Assembly (NCBI GenBank): GCA_934525595.1
Contig: CAKSZJ010000028.1
Span: 1 to 33,602 of the forward strand
Source of the DNA: an uncultured Chiayiivirga sp.
Lineage (GTDB): Bacteria > Pseudomonadota > Gammaproteobacteria > Xanthomonadales > Xanthomonadaceae
Length of the DNA stretch: 33,602 nucleotides
Reading direction: 5' to 3'
The notes beneath the pieces are model-generated. The model made no database searches and was not told the DNA's origin. It worked only from the letters and a program-made list of their open reading frames with translations. Positions 15,937 to 24,311 of this stretch are shown here, one piece after another (within the stretch, counting starts at the first letter, position 1; the number at the start of each line of letters is the position of its first letter). The position numbers and the translations under genes were made by a program.

Positions 15937-16106
15937 TAAAGAGTCCTGGCGAGGCGGAACCCCATATTGCCGCTCCGGGACCGCGTGTTTACCCAGCCGC
16001 GGGAGGCGGAGCGCAGCTTCAACCACCGATCGAGCGTAGGCTTGCCGCAGGCAAACTGCGCGACATCATGCGCTGCGGTGATGAACTCGGGCGCCGACAG
16101 CGCCAA
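15936..16106 (-). pseudogene. GNAT toxin start fused to an FGE-type C-terminal tail
   Basis: Directly after the DUF1778 antitoxin gene, a frame beginning at TTG 16106 reads LSAPEFITAAHDVAQFACGKPTLDRWLKLRS. This is the N-terminus of a TacT/AtaT-type acetyltransferase toxin (H-D-x3-F-x-CG-x3-LD-WL). Instead of continuing, it runs on as RSASRGWVNTRSRSGNMGFRLARTL and stops at 15936. This ending matches the last residues of formylglycine-generating-enzyme (FGE-sulfatase) domains, with the GFRLAR motif. The toxin is thus truncated and not functional. The tail (15939-16016) is of the kind diversified by DGRs, where Asn codons of the template become Ser, Gly or others. Confidence 0.65.
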
Positions 16107-16109
16107 GGA

Positions 16110-16409
16110 TCAGCGCTTCCTGACAGGCACGCGCGCCCACGGCACCGGGCGCTGCGCCAATTCGACCAGGGCCGGTACCGGCTCGGCAGACGCATCGATT
16201 TCCGCGAGAAAGTGCGTGAACCCTTTGCCGCTCATGCGGAAGACGCGCGTATCCATCAAGGCTTCTTCGGCAGCCCGAACCGCCGCCTCGCGCACGAAGT
16301 CGGTGCGCGAGCGGCCACGCAGGCTCGCTGCGCGGTCGATGATGGCAATGTCGGCGTCGGGCAGGCGCATCGACACGGGGTGTTCCTTGCGCTGTGCGCG
16401 GTTGACCAT
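16110..16409 (-). CDS. DUF1778 (TacA-type) antitoxin
   Basis: A 99-aa ribbon-helix-helix antitoxin. MRLPDADIAIIDRAASLRGRSRTDFVREAAVRAAEEALMD is the typical DUF1778 DNA-binding part, with the arm KEHPVSMRL forming the beta strand. The C-terminal segment (FRMSGKGFTHFLAEIDASAEPVPALVELAQR) would wrap around a GNAT toxin. ATG 16409 is chosen; a frame from 16451 adds 14 residues. The toxin gene downstream is broken after about 30 codons, so this antitoxin is an orphan. Confidence 0.88.
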   Translation of the reverse strand: MVNRAQRKEHPVSMRLPDADIAIIDRAASLRGRSRTDFVREAAVRAAEEALMDTRVFRMSGKGFTHFLAEIDASAEPVPALVELAQRPVPWARVPVRKR

Positions 16410-16594
16410 GTGAAAGGCTCCAGAGCACCGGGAGCGTATTGCAATTTGCACTACGCCCGTGTGGCAGCCAGATCTACTGGCTGCGATGACGCCGCAACAC
16501 GGCTGATTTTTCGGGCCCGGGCGTGACCCGGCTCAATTCTTGGTCAGTTGAAGACTACAAACGGATGTTGTGGAAAACCCGCCTCTTGATCCGG

Positions 16595-16735
16595 CCCGCA
16601 AGGGGGCTGCGCCCCCTGCACCCCTGCTGTGCGTGCGGGGGCGCGCGCAGCAAAACAGGGAAAACCGAACGCGCGTTGCGCACCCAAAGGGTAAACGGCA
16701 TACGGAACTCCGTGCGTGGCGATAGCGCCTATGGA
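16595..16735 (-). repeat. Downstream repeat of an FGE-type tail, copy 2
   Basis: It shares with copy 1 (15785-15936) the hairpin GGGGC-TGC-GCCCC, the identical 21-base block 16644-16664 and CCAAAGGGTAAA. On the minus strand a sequence like GGAGTTCCG precedes it where copy 1 has GGGGTTCCG of the GFRLAR codons. The coding part is no longer readable. It is a decayed relic of the same kind of gene end. Confidence 0.55.
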
Positions 16736-16748
16736 CGGATGCGGTGCC

Positions 16749-16773
16749 GGTTTCCGACAGCGTGTCCGTCCAT
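16749..16773 (+). promoter_or_regulatory. Shared motif GG(A/T)TT-N13-CGTC, copy 1
   Basis: GGTTT-N13-CGTCCAT, with TGTCCGTC at its end. The same layout is found before the genes starting at 28658 and 32213. Here it lies about 95 bp before the lipoprotein start. Confidence 0.35.
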
Positions 16774-16865
16774 GCTTGAAGCAACAGCAACCTTGACGAC
16801 CTGCCCTGTTCGGAACGTACACCATGACCGCGGCACTTTCACGCTCCCCATCGGAACGCCTTTTC

Positions 16866-18071
16866 ATGTCCACGAAGACCATGAGGTTCCATCTGCTGCT
16901 GGCACTTTTCCCGCTGGCGGGCTGTTTTGCGGGCTGCACTCAATCCCCCGGCAGCGTTTGGGAGCAGCACGCCTACCTCTGGTCGCGCACGGCCCCGGCC
17001 ATGCCTGCCGAGGTGCCTGAGGACATCACCGCATTGCGCGTGCTGGTGGCGCAATGGCGGCAGGGCGAGGATGCGCCGTGGCTGCGTGCCGCCGAATTGC
17101 CCGAGACATCGCAAGCGGCCCTGCGCAGGATCGTCGTGGTGCGGCTCGATGGTCATGCGGTGGAGGTTGCGCCGCACGCGGTGGCCGATGCCCTGCGTGC
17201 ACGCTGGCCGGGCTGGCAGGCAATGCACGCTATCGAAGCGGTCGAGATCGACCACGATTCGGCCACAGCCCGGCTCGGCGACTATGCGCGCTGGCTGCGC
17301 GAGTTCCGCCGGGTATGGGGCGGAATGTCTCCGGTGTGGATCACCGCGTTGCCAGACTGGCGGCGCGCCAGTGCCTTGTCGCAACTGCTCGACGCCGCAG
17401 ACGCCTATACCTTGCAGGTACACGCCATCGATGCCGATTCACCCGGATTGCTGGAGGTGGACAAGGCGCTGGACTGGGCGGTGCAGTTCGAGCGCCGCAG
17501 CCGGACTCCGTACTTCGTCTCGCTTCCCACCTATGCCTTGCGCGTGGGTCGCGACAGCCGTGGCGGCATCCGTTTCATCGAGGCGGGAAACCGGGTCGGT
17601 GCGGCAGCGGCGAACGAGCGCACGCTGTTCGCCGATCCGCTGGTGCTGGCGCGGCTGGTGGCGCGACTGCGCGAAACGGCGTCGGCCAAACGTCGCGGCA
17701 TCGCCTGGTTCCGCCTGCCCGATGCACAGCAGCACAACGCGCTGTCGATGGCGACATTCGAAGCACTGGTGTCCGGCCAGGTGCCGGAGCGCAAGGTCGT
17801 CGCCTGGGCCGCGCGGGTGCGGCCCGACGGCGATACGTTCGACGTGATGGTGCGCAACGAAGGACAGCACGACACGGGTTTGCCATACAGCCTCGTGCCC
17901 GATCAGGGCTGCGAGATCGGGGATGCCGCCTCGGGCTACCGCGTTGCCCCCGAGCGCACCGCCTTGGTGCGAACCGACGAGAGCCGCCTGGCAAGCGCCC
18001 AGCAACGCGTCCTGGGGTGGATTCGCTGCCCGGCGCAGGTGAATCCGGCGCTGACGATCAAGTGGCAATGA
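16866..18071 (+). CDS. DUF3142-type lipoprotein
   Basis: A 401-aa protein with a lipoprotein signal peptide ending in lipobox LAGC (C20), so it is probably anchored in the outer or inner membrane and faces the periplasm. The mature part begins EQHAYLWSRTAPAMPAEV and contains AVEIDHDSATARLGDYARWLREFR, SPVWITALPDWRRA and AYTLQVHAIDAD. This is the conserved core of DUF3142, which looks like a TIM-barrel glycosidase-like fold but has no known activity. ATG 16866 opens the signal peptide; the frame starts earlier at 16824. It is the first gene of the operon with the TPR protein and the kinase. A diverged paralogue is at 32462. Confidence 0.83.
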   Translation: MSTKTMRFHLLLALFPLAGCFAGCTQSPGSVWEQHAYLWSRTAPAMPAEVPEDITALRVLVAQWRQGEDAPWLRAAELPETSQAALRRIVVVRLDGHAVEVAPHAVADALRARWPGWQAMHAIEAVEIDHDSATARLGDYARWLREFRRVWGGMSPVWITALPDWRRASALSQLLDAADAYTLQVHAIDADSPGLLEVDKALDWAVQFERRSRTPYFVSLPTYALRVGRDSRGGIRFIEAGNRVGAAAANERTLFADPLVLARLVARLRETASAKRRGIAWFRLPDAQQHNALSMATFEALVSGQVPERKVVAWAARVRPDGDTFDVMVRNEGQHDTGLPYSLVPDQGCEIGDAASGYRVAPERTALVRTDESRLASAQQRVLGWIRCPAQVNPALTIKWQ

Positions 18072-18125
18072 AGGACTGCGGCGACTTCGGGCAAAAACAA
18101 GCGCATTCGGAAAAGGAGAAAGCAT

Positions 18126-20243
18126 ATGAAACACCGGATTGTCTGGCTCGTTGGCACAGCGCTTGGCTTCGCGTCGAGCAGCGCCCTCGCATGCGGTGAA
18201 TTCTTCGGCACCAGCGTGCTGGAGCGCCGGGAGCACACATTGCTGACGCTATGGGACGCAAGTTTCGCCCTTGAATCCTCGCGGCTGCTGGCATCGCCCG
18301 AAGGATTGGAATGGCGCACATGGCACGACGACACCGGCAAACCCCTGGCGGAAGAAGACCACGCCGAACACCTGCGTCGGAAAACGCTGACGCCGGAACA
18401 ACGGGCCGCTTACACGCTGCGGGTGGAACAGGGCGAGGCATCGCCGTCGGCAGCGTTGCCAGCGACCGTAGCGGCCTACGCGCTGGGTGCCCATCATTAT
18501 CGCAACGGGGAATGGCAACAGGCAGCCGGCCAGTTCGGAACCGCCGCCAAGGGGCGTTCGACACCGACCGATCCCTGGCCATTGGTGGCGGCCTACATGG
18601 TGGCGCGATCCTGGCTTGCGCACGGCGATTACGACACGGCAGCCCTGGCATTCGATACCGTCCGCACACGTGCGCAGCGCGGCGAGCCGGATCCGCTCAG
18701 CCTGGGCGCGCGCGCGCTGAGCGAAGCCGCCACCGCACACCAACGCGCTGGCCGCTGGGTGCCGGCCATCACGTTGCAGATGCAGCAGGCCGCCTTGCGC
18801 GTCCCCGGGGCGGCGGTTTCCCTGAGATGGCGCCTGGAAGCGGCGTTTCGCAATGACGCCAGCCTGACGCAGTTGCTGGACGATCCGGTCACGCGCGACG
18901 CGGTAATCCTGTACGCGCTGGCGTTCCTGCCCGCATCCGCCGATTCAAGCTGGCGCCTGCCCCGCCATGGGCTTGGATGGGAGGCGTACTGGGCGCTCGG
19001 CAAAGACGAGCGCGCAGCGCTGCCGGCGGATCTGACCGCCGATGCGTTGATGGCCGCCATCGAGCGTGCCCTGGAAAATATCCGGCCCGAGGACGTGCGT
19101 GGCGCCGACCGCCTTGCCGCCCTGCTGTACCGGCGCGGACGCTACGATGCCGCACACCGCATCGTCGAAACCGCACAGACACCATTGTCGTACTGGGTTC
19201 GCGCCAAACTAGCGCTGCGCGACGGCGATGCCGACCGCGCACGCGATGCCTATTCGCATGCCATCCTCGCCTTCCCCGACGGAGAAGACTGGGGCAACGG
19301 TTCCGTATCCGAGTCATGGATCGCCCGCCTGCCGGCTTGCCAGATTCAGGCCGAAGCCGCCGTGCTGCGCCTGCAACGCGGCGATGTCGTGGAAAGCCTG
19401 GAACTGTTCCTGCGGGCCGGTGCGATCTACTGGAACGATGCCGCCTACGTGGCCGAGCGCGTGCTCACCCTGGATGAACTGGTCGGCGTGGTCGGCAGGC
19501 TGCCGGCACTGAAAATTGCCCGGAGTGTCAGAACCGCTGCGGGGCCTTTGGATGCACTGGAGACGTATGAACGTCGCGGAGAAATCGTGGACGACCCGCG
19601 TGCGGCCCTGTCCAACGTGTTGGCCCGCCGCCTGATGCGAGCAGGACGCTTCGACGAAGCGATCGGCCATTTCACGCCCGCATCGCGTGCAGCCGACGCC
19701 AGGCGATACCGCGATGCGCTCGCACGCGCCGACAGCCAGACAGGCACGGACAAGGCGCAAACCCTGTACGACGCTGCTGTCATCGCACGTCGGCAGGGGC
19801 TGAATCTGCTTGCCTTCGAGTCGAGTCCCGACTGGGCCGTGCATGGCGGCAACTACGCACGCCCCGGCAATCTGGAGAAGCTCGCCGGCCATGTTTTTTC
19901 CGACGACGAAATGCAGTACTGGAAACCGCAGGAAGACACGGATTGGATCGGCGAGGCAGAGCGCGCGCGCGTGGCCAGCCATGCCGAACCGTCCGTCCCC
20001 CGTTTTACCTACCGCCTCACCGCCGCCGAACTGGCCAACCGCGCCGCCGACAGCCTGCCGCGCGATTCACAGGCCTTCGCCGCCGTGCTCTGCCATGCAA
20101 CCCGTTGGCTGCTCGCGCGCGAACCGGCGCTGGCGCGCACCTACTATCACCGCTACCGGCAGGAAGGACGCGCGCAACCGTGGGCGGGCGATTTCGGCAA
20201 GACCTGCCCCGCGCCGGATTGGGCCGCTGCCGGAAGTGCGTGA
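18126..20243 (+). CDS. Large exported TPR-type protein, DUF3142 partner
   Basis: A 705-aa protein with a signal peptide (MKHRIVWLVGTALGFASSSALA). The rest is helical with weak tetratricopeptide-like repeats, such as YALGAHHYRNGEWQQAAGQF, AARSWLAHGDYDTAALAFDTV-like segments, ALLYRRGRYDAAHRIVE and VLARRLMRAGRFDEAIGHF. A region near the end (LLAFESSPDWAVHGGNYARPG) may be a conserved surface. A strong GGAG precedes the ATG. It follows the DUF3142 lipoprotein by 54 bp; the second DUF3142 gene is also followed by the start of such a protein, so the two form a fixed pair. A periplasmic scaffold role is inferred. Confidence 0.8.
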   Translation: MKHRIVWLVGTALGFASSSALACGEFFGTSVLERREHTLLTLWDASFALESSRLLASPEGLEWRTWHDDTGKPLAEEDHAEHLRRKTLTPEQRAAYTLRVEQGEASPSAALPATVAAYALGAHHYRNGEWQQAAGQFGTAAKGRSTPTDPWPLVAAYMVARSWLAHGDYDTAALAFDTVRTRAQRGEPDPLSLGARALSEAATAHQRAGRWVPAITLQMQQAALRVPGAAVSLRWRLEAAFRNDASLTQLLDDPVTRDAVILYALAFLPASADSSWRLPRHGLGWEAYWALGKDERAALPADLTADALMAAIERALENIRPEDVRGADRLAALLYRRGRYDAAHRIVETAQTPLSYWVRAKLALRDGDADRARDAYSHAILAFPDGEDWGNGSVSESWIARLPACQIQAEAAVLRLQRGDVVESLELFLRAGAIYWNDAAYVAERVLTLDELVGVVGRLPALKIARSVRTAAGPLDALETYERRGEIVDDPRAALSNVLARRLMRAGRFDEAIGHFTPASRAADARRYRDALARADSQTGTDKAQTLYDAAVIARRQGLNLLAFESSPDWAVHGGNYARPGNLEKLAGHVFSDDEMQYWKPQEDTDWIGEAERARVASHAEPSVPRFTYRLTAAELANRAADSLPRDSQAFAAVLCHATRWLLAREPALARTYYHRYRQEGRAQPWAGDFGKTCPAPDWAAAGSA

Positions 20244-20322
20244 CGATGCCGGTGAAAGATGATTCGCCATTGACCTTGTGAAGTAACCTACGGCCCGAAC
20301 AGCCAAGCAGCGCCCATCTGCC

Positions 20323-22662
20323 ATGAAGACTCCCGACCTCCAGGAAGACGCCCTGCCACCCGGCACCGAACTGGGCGACTACATCATCGACGACGCCATC
20401 GGTCGCGGCGGCTTCGCCATCACCTATCGAGGCCACCACCGCCAGCTCACTCGGCAGCAGGTTGCCATCAAGGAATACTTCCCCGAAACCTTGGCCCGGC
20501 GCAGCCAGCAGGGGCAGGTGCGCTCCACCCGTGCCGAGTTCAGCGATGGCCGCCAAGAATTCCTCGACGAGGGTCAGCGACTGGCGGCACTCAAGCATCC
20601 CAACCTGATCCGTGTGGTCAACTTCTTCGAAGCCAACGGCACCGCCTACCTGGTCATGGATTACGAACCGGGCCACACCCTGGAACAGCACCTCAAGGAT
20701 GGCCGGCGCTGGGAAGAATCGCGACTGCGGGTACTGGCATTGAAGCTGCTGGATGCCCTGAGTGCCGTGCATGGTGGCAGCTTGCTGCACCGGGACATCA
20801 ACCCCTCCAACATCCTGCTGCGCGAGGATGGCGAGCCGGTGCTGATCGACTTCGGCGCGGCGCGCTCGGAACTGGCGCAACGCACCCGCGCAGTGACCAG
20901 CGTGGTCACGGATGGCTACAGCCCGCCGGAACAATACGGCACCAGTGCGAAGACACAGGGGCCATGGACGGATGTGTACGCGCTGGGCGCGACGCTGTAC
21001 CAGATCGCCACCGGCCTGCGGCCAATTTCGTCCCCCGAGCGCACGCACGCGGTGAGCGAAGGAGAAGCCGACCCGCTCCCCTCTGCCAGCCAGCAGGCCC
21101 AGGGCCACTACAGCGCGGAACTGCTGGCCTGGATCGACGAATTGATGGCTGTGCAGCGCAGCCAGCGCCCGCAAAGCGCCGCCGACGCCTTGCGTGGATT
21201 GCAGCGCATCGCCCGACCACAGGCCGAAGCCAGAACCGGCACGCGCGTGGTGGACGAAAGCCAGCGCTGGGCCAAGCCCACCGCTCAGCCGGCCCGACAA
21301 TCCCGTGCGCCGGCTGCCGAAGCCAGGCCGCCCGGCGAGCCCGAACCGACGGTCGCTTCGGGCCATGTTCTCCACCCTTCGATGCCACGGCCACGTTCGA
21401 CACAGCGCACCCTGTGGGCCACTGCATTGGCCACCTTGCTGGTGCTGGGCGGCGGCTGGGGCGTGTACGAATGGCGGCAATCGCAGCTTGCTGCGGAAGA
21501 GAAAGAACGCGCCCTCAGCGCCGCCAGGGAAAACGAAGCGGCAGCCTGGCAACAGGCCACGCAGGCGGACACGGCGCAGGCCTATGCCGATTTCCTGGAA
21601 CTCTGGCCGGAAGGTGCGAACGCCAGCGAAGCCGCCTCGCGCCAACGCCAGCGCGAGGAACAGGCACGGCTTGCCCAACTCAGCCAGGCCCAGCGCGAGG
21701 CCGAGCGCATCAAGACCATCCAGCGCGATCTGAACGCGCTGGGCTACCGGGTGGCGGAAAGCGGTGAAGCGGACATCCGTACCACCGAAGCGATCAGGCA
21801 GTTCGAGCAGGCACAGAAACTTGTAGTCACCGGCACACCGGACGAGGTGCTGGCCAAGGCGTTGAAGGATGAGATCGCCCGTCGCGATGAAGCGGCTTGG
21901 GCGACAGCAACGAAGGCGGATTCGGAAGCGGCGTATCGGGATTACCAGCAGAAGCAGCCGAACGGGAAGCACGTGGGCGAGGTAGCGAACCGCATGGCCG
22001 AGGCCCGGCGGAAGGAAGAAGCAAGACAGCAGGAAGCGGCGCGGCTGGCGGAGGAGAAGCGTAAAGATGACGACACACGACGAGCAGAAGAGACCCGCAT
22101 TGCCGAGGAGAAGGGCAAGGCGGAAGAGAAGCACAAGGATGACGAAATTCGACTAGCAGAAGAGCGCCGAGTCGCAGAGCAGGCCAAACGTGCAGAAGAA
22201 CAGCGCCTAGCAGAAACCACCCGTTTGAATAATGAAAAGAAACTTAAGGCAGAAGCTGAGGCGGCGATTCCGAACGGTGGATTTATTGATCTTGGGAATG
22301 GGCTATTACGCGACACCGTGACAGGGCTCGTATGGACAGCAACTGACGGCGGCGAGGATCTTGCGTTTTCTAGGGATGCAATTTCCTATTGCGAAAGAAA
22401 AGGGATGCGTTTGCCGACGAATGACGAGCTTTCCGCAATTGTTAATCGCCCCTATGGAAGTGGAATTTCTTGTGGTCGGTTGATGCTAGTGAAGCAAAAC
22501 TGTCCAATTCCTCGCCTTTTCACTCTAGGCAAATGGAGTGTTTGGAGTGGGTCGCCCAGTAGATCAGGAAATTTCATCTTTTCGATAAGTTCAAATAAGT
22601 TTCAGGATCCAACTTGGGGGGAGAGTACAAATGTTCGCGCGCTATGCGTATCAGGCGAGTAG
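20323..22662 (+). CDS. Membrane Ser/Thr kinase with periplasmic DUF1566 (Lcl) domain
   Basis: A 779-aa protein. Kinase domain 18-295: glycine loop GRGGFAITYRG (27-37), K50 (VAIKEYFP), HRDINPSNILL (D158), DFG (176-178), SPPEQYG and TDVYALGATLYQ, all intact. TM 363-383. Then a coiled coil, a peptidoglycan-binding-like segment (464-515), a Lys/Glu/Arg-rich coiled coil (555-645) and a C-terminal DUF1566/Lcl domain (652-779) with GLLRDTVTGLVWTATDGGEDL, GMRLPTNDELSAIV and NVRALCVSGE. The kinase faces the cytoplasm and the lectin-like domain the periplasm, so it should turn an outside ligand into phosphorylation. The last ~500 bp are clearly lower in GC than the rest, a sign of domain acquisition. 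Confidence 0.9.
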   Translation: MKTPDLQEDALPPGTELGDYIIDDAIGRGGFAITYRGHHRQLTRQQVAIKEYFPETLARRSQQGQVRSTRAEFSDGRQEFLDEGQRLAALKHPNLIRVVNFFEANGTAYLVMDYEPGHTLEQHLKDGRRWEESRLRVLALKLLDALSAVHGGSLLHRDINPSNILLREDGEPVLIDFGAARSELAQRTRAVTSVVTDGYSPPEQYGTSAKTQGPWTDVYALGATLYQIATGLRPISSPERTHAVSEGEADPLPSASQQAQGHYSAELLAWIDELMAVQRSQRPQSAADALRGLQRIARPQAEARTGTRVVDESQRWAKPTAQPARQSRAPAAEARPPGEPEPTVASGHVLHPSMPRPRSTQRTLWATALATLLVLGGGWGVYEWRQSQLAAEEKERALSAARENEAAAWQQATQADTAQAYADFLELWPEGANASEAASRQRQREEQARLAQLSQAQREAERIKTIQRDLNALGYRVAESGEADIRTTEAIRQFEQAQKLVVTGTPDEVLAKALKDEIARRDEAAWATATKADSEAAYRDYQQKQPNGKHVGEVANRMAEARRKEEARQQEAARLAEEKRKDDDTRRAEETRIAEEKGKAEEKHKDDEIRLAEERRVAEQAKRAEEQRLAETTRLNNEKKLKAEAEAAIPNGGFIDLGNGLLRDTVTGLVWTATDGGEDLAFSRDAISYCERKGMRLPTNDELSAIVNRPYGSGISCGRLMLVKQNCPIPRLFTLGKWSVWSGSPSRSGNFIFSISSNKFQDPTWGESTNVRALCVSGE

Positions 22663-22751
22663 CCCGCGTAGGGCGCAATGCAATGGCGCCGCATGAGACA
22701 CCACTATCATCCATCCGGCGCTTCTCGCTGAAAACAACCCGGGAGTCACAC

Positions 22752-23153
22752 ATGAACCTGGCCAACGTAATCGACTACCTTCTGCGCACTACCGATCAAA
22801 CGCACCGATTCTGGGGGTACTACCAGGTCGTCACTGCGGCAGCAGTCGGGTTCGCCTGGTCGCCGGCCGCATCCTCCAAAGAAATCATCTACTGGCTCAT
22901 GGCCGCATACATCATTTTCGCGATCGGCAATTGCATCCTGGTCTCCACCTCCCAATCAACGGCCAGGGAAATATGGGGGGCAATGCAGGAATACAAAAAA
23001 GAGCAGAAAGAGTCCATCGATTCAAAATTTCTGTCATTGATCGAACTCAACAAACCTTGGTCTCCCAAGTTCGTCGCCGGCACGCACGTTGCCTTGAGCG
23101 TGGCTGCTGTGGTCGCCATGTATCTCAGCCTATGCCCGTCAGGCTACCCATAG
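22752..23153 (+). CDS. Small membrane protein, unknown
   Basis: A 133-aa protein of unknown family. It has three likely TM segments (around WGYYQVVTAAAVGFAW, IIYWLMAAYIIFAIGNCILV and FVAGTHVALSVAAVVAMYLSL) and a cytoplasmic loop rich in Lys/Glu (EIWGAMQEYKKEQKESIDSKFLSL). ATG 22752 is chosen; the upstream frame overlaps the kinase end. GC is lower than in the neighbours, like the adjacent kinase tail, so both may have come together. Confidence 0.65.
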   Translation: MNLANVIDYLLRTTDQTHRFWGYYQVVTAAAVGFAWSPAASSKEIIYWLMAAYIIFAIGNCILVSTSQSTAREIWGAMQEYKKEQKESIDSKFLSLIELNKPWSPKFVAGTHVALSVAAVVAMYLSLCPSGYP

Positions 23154-23429
23154 CCACTCATAGGGCGCAATGAAATTGCGCCCTATTCCGAATCGCCACA
23201 CACCCTCCGGCACACACCATTACGCCCTGCACCGCTGTGCGAACAGAAAACCCATACCTGCTCGGGGTTGCCTGCCACTCGCCCGGCTCGGTGTCGGTGC
23301 GTCGCTACGGCGACGATGGCCCGCGCACTGCGTCGGGTGCCCCCATCTACCTACACCGCCATCGTTACCCGGCGATGTTCTGATGGCGTATGCGTGCGCG
23401 GGCAGAACGATTGTATTAATCTGCCGCGC
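23154..23429. other. Intergenic, no gene seen
   Basis: Apart from the hairpin at 23161-23185 I see nothing that I can support here. Short frames in it lack starts and composition of real genes. Confidence 0.4.
23161..23185. terminator. Perfect 11-bp hairpin after the small membrane protein gene
   Basis: TAGGGCGCAAT-GAA-ATTGCGCCCTA, eight bases after the stop codon. There is no U-run, so it may be a REP-like element as much as a terminator. A related but imperfect copy (TAGGGCGCAATGCAATGGCGCC) lies right after the kinase stop, at about 22671-22692. Confidence 0.55.
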
Positions 23430-23609
23430 ATGAGCCAGAATCCTCTTCCCATGCGCCGAGCCAGCACCAGCGCCGCCGTGGCCTTGCCGCACGATGCGCG
23501 CTCCGCACGCGAGCGTGTCCTGCACGCACTGGCCTTGGGGCGGCGTGCACAGATTCTGCGCAGGATGAGCAAAGATGCTCGATCCGGATGCGACACTCGC
23601 CCTCGCTGA
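23430..23609 (+). CDS. Possible small protein before nucleotidyltransferase
   Basis: A 59-aa frame whose middle, ARERVLHALALGRRAQILRRM, resembles the short helical proteins that often precede nucleotidyltransferase antitoxin-like genes. It overlaps the start of the next gene by 35 bp, a coupling-like arrangement. There is no clear Shine-Dalgarno. It could be spurious. Confidence 0.35.
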   Translation: MSQNPLPMRRASTSAAVALPHDARSARERVLHALALGRRAQILRRMSKDARSGCDTRPR

Positions 23610-24192
23610 ATCCGTTGCCGATGCGGCGCAAAGGCTGGGTATCGCCACAGCGCTGATCGGCGGCGCGGCACTTGCGGTTCACCGTTACACGCGCGCCACT
23701 CAGGACATCGACCTGGCCGTCGTGATCGATCCGATGTCGCAGCTTCGCGCCTTGGGGCAGGCTTTGGATGCTGCCGGCCTGCAAACCCGATTGCGCCTTC
23801 CCGATGACGAAGATCCGCTGGGGGGCGTTCTGGTCGTCTGGATCGCAACCGACGATGCCGATGAACCATGCGATACGGTCGAAGTCGTGAACTTCCACAA
23901 CCCGGCCTGTCCCCGCCATCACCCCGCCCGTGACGCGATAGCGCGCGCGCAAATGCTCGACGGCGGGCCGTTGCGTTGTGTCGTGCTGGCGGATTTGATT
24001 GCGTTGAAACTCGATGCCGGCGGGATGAGCGATATGGCCGACATCCTGCAACTGCTCGTCCGCAACCCGGAGGCCGATATCAAGCTGATTCGGGCTATCG
24101 CCGGGCCTTACGACAGCCAGCGCCTTCTTGAGCCACTGATTCTCCAGGCGCAAGGAGCCTGGGCTGCCACAGGCTCCGAAAAACGCCGCTGA
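23575..24192 (+). CDS. Nucleotidyltransferase-fold protein (AbiEii/DUF6036-like)
   Basis: A 205-aa protein with the NTase signature LIGGAALAVHRYTRATQDIDLAVV (G29-G30, D44, D46). A third acidic strand is likely near DTVEVVNFHNP. The C-terminal part, CVVLADLIALKLDAGGMSDMADILQLL, is typical of the AbiEii/MNT-type NTases in toxin-antitoxin and abortive-infection systems. It would transfer a nucleotide to an RNA or protein partner. No obvious HEPN or AbiEi partner lies next to it; the short frame at 23430 is the only candidate. Confidence 0.8.
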   Translation: MLDPDATLALAESVADAAQRLGIATALIGGAALAVHRYTRATQDIDLAVVIDPMSQLRALGQALDAAGLQTRLRLPDDEDPLGGVLVVWIATDDADEPCDTVEVVNFHNPACPRHHPARDAIARAQMLDGGPLRCVVLADLIALKLDAGGMSDMADILQLLVRNPEADIKLIRAIAGPYDSQRLLEPLILQAQGAWAATGSEKRR

Positions 24193-24248
24193 GCGAACCA
24201 TGGCCTGGTGCGATGCCTGAAACCGCCTCTCCGTCCGTCTGTGTATTC

Positions 24249-24276
24249 GCAGGCGGCGCTTGGTGACGCTACAGTC
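24249..24276 (+). promoter_or_regulatory. Bipartite promoter-like element, copy 1
   Basis: GCAGGCGGCGC-N7-CGCTACAGTC, 36 bases before the ATG of the caspase-FHA gene. The same two blocks with the same spacing lie before the caspase gene at 28824 (28762-28789). TACAGT would serve as a -10 box. It is the best candidate for co-control of the two caspases, perhaps by the island sigma factor. Confidence 0.55.
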
Positions 24277-24311
24277 ATAGCCGCGCCAGCCATCGGCTCA
24301 AGGGGGCATCC

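Larger units (their letters stand above)
16410..16865. other. Intergenic region with a decayed tail repeat
   Basis: No gene that I can support. It holds a second copy of the tail-downstream repeat (16595-16735), a 25-bp motif shared with two other upstream regions (16749-16773) and probably the promoter of the lipoprotein operon starting at 16866. Confidence 0.6.

Noticed and set aside
20017..22134. 705-codon minus-strand frame opposite the TPR and kinase genes
   Set aside because: The kinase on the plus strand has all catalytic motifs; this frame has none.
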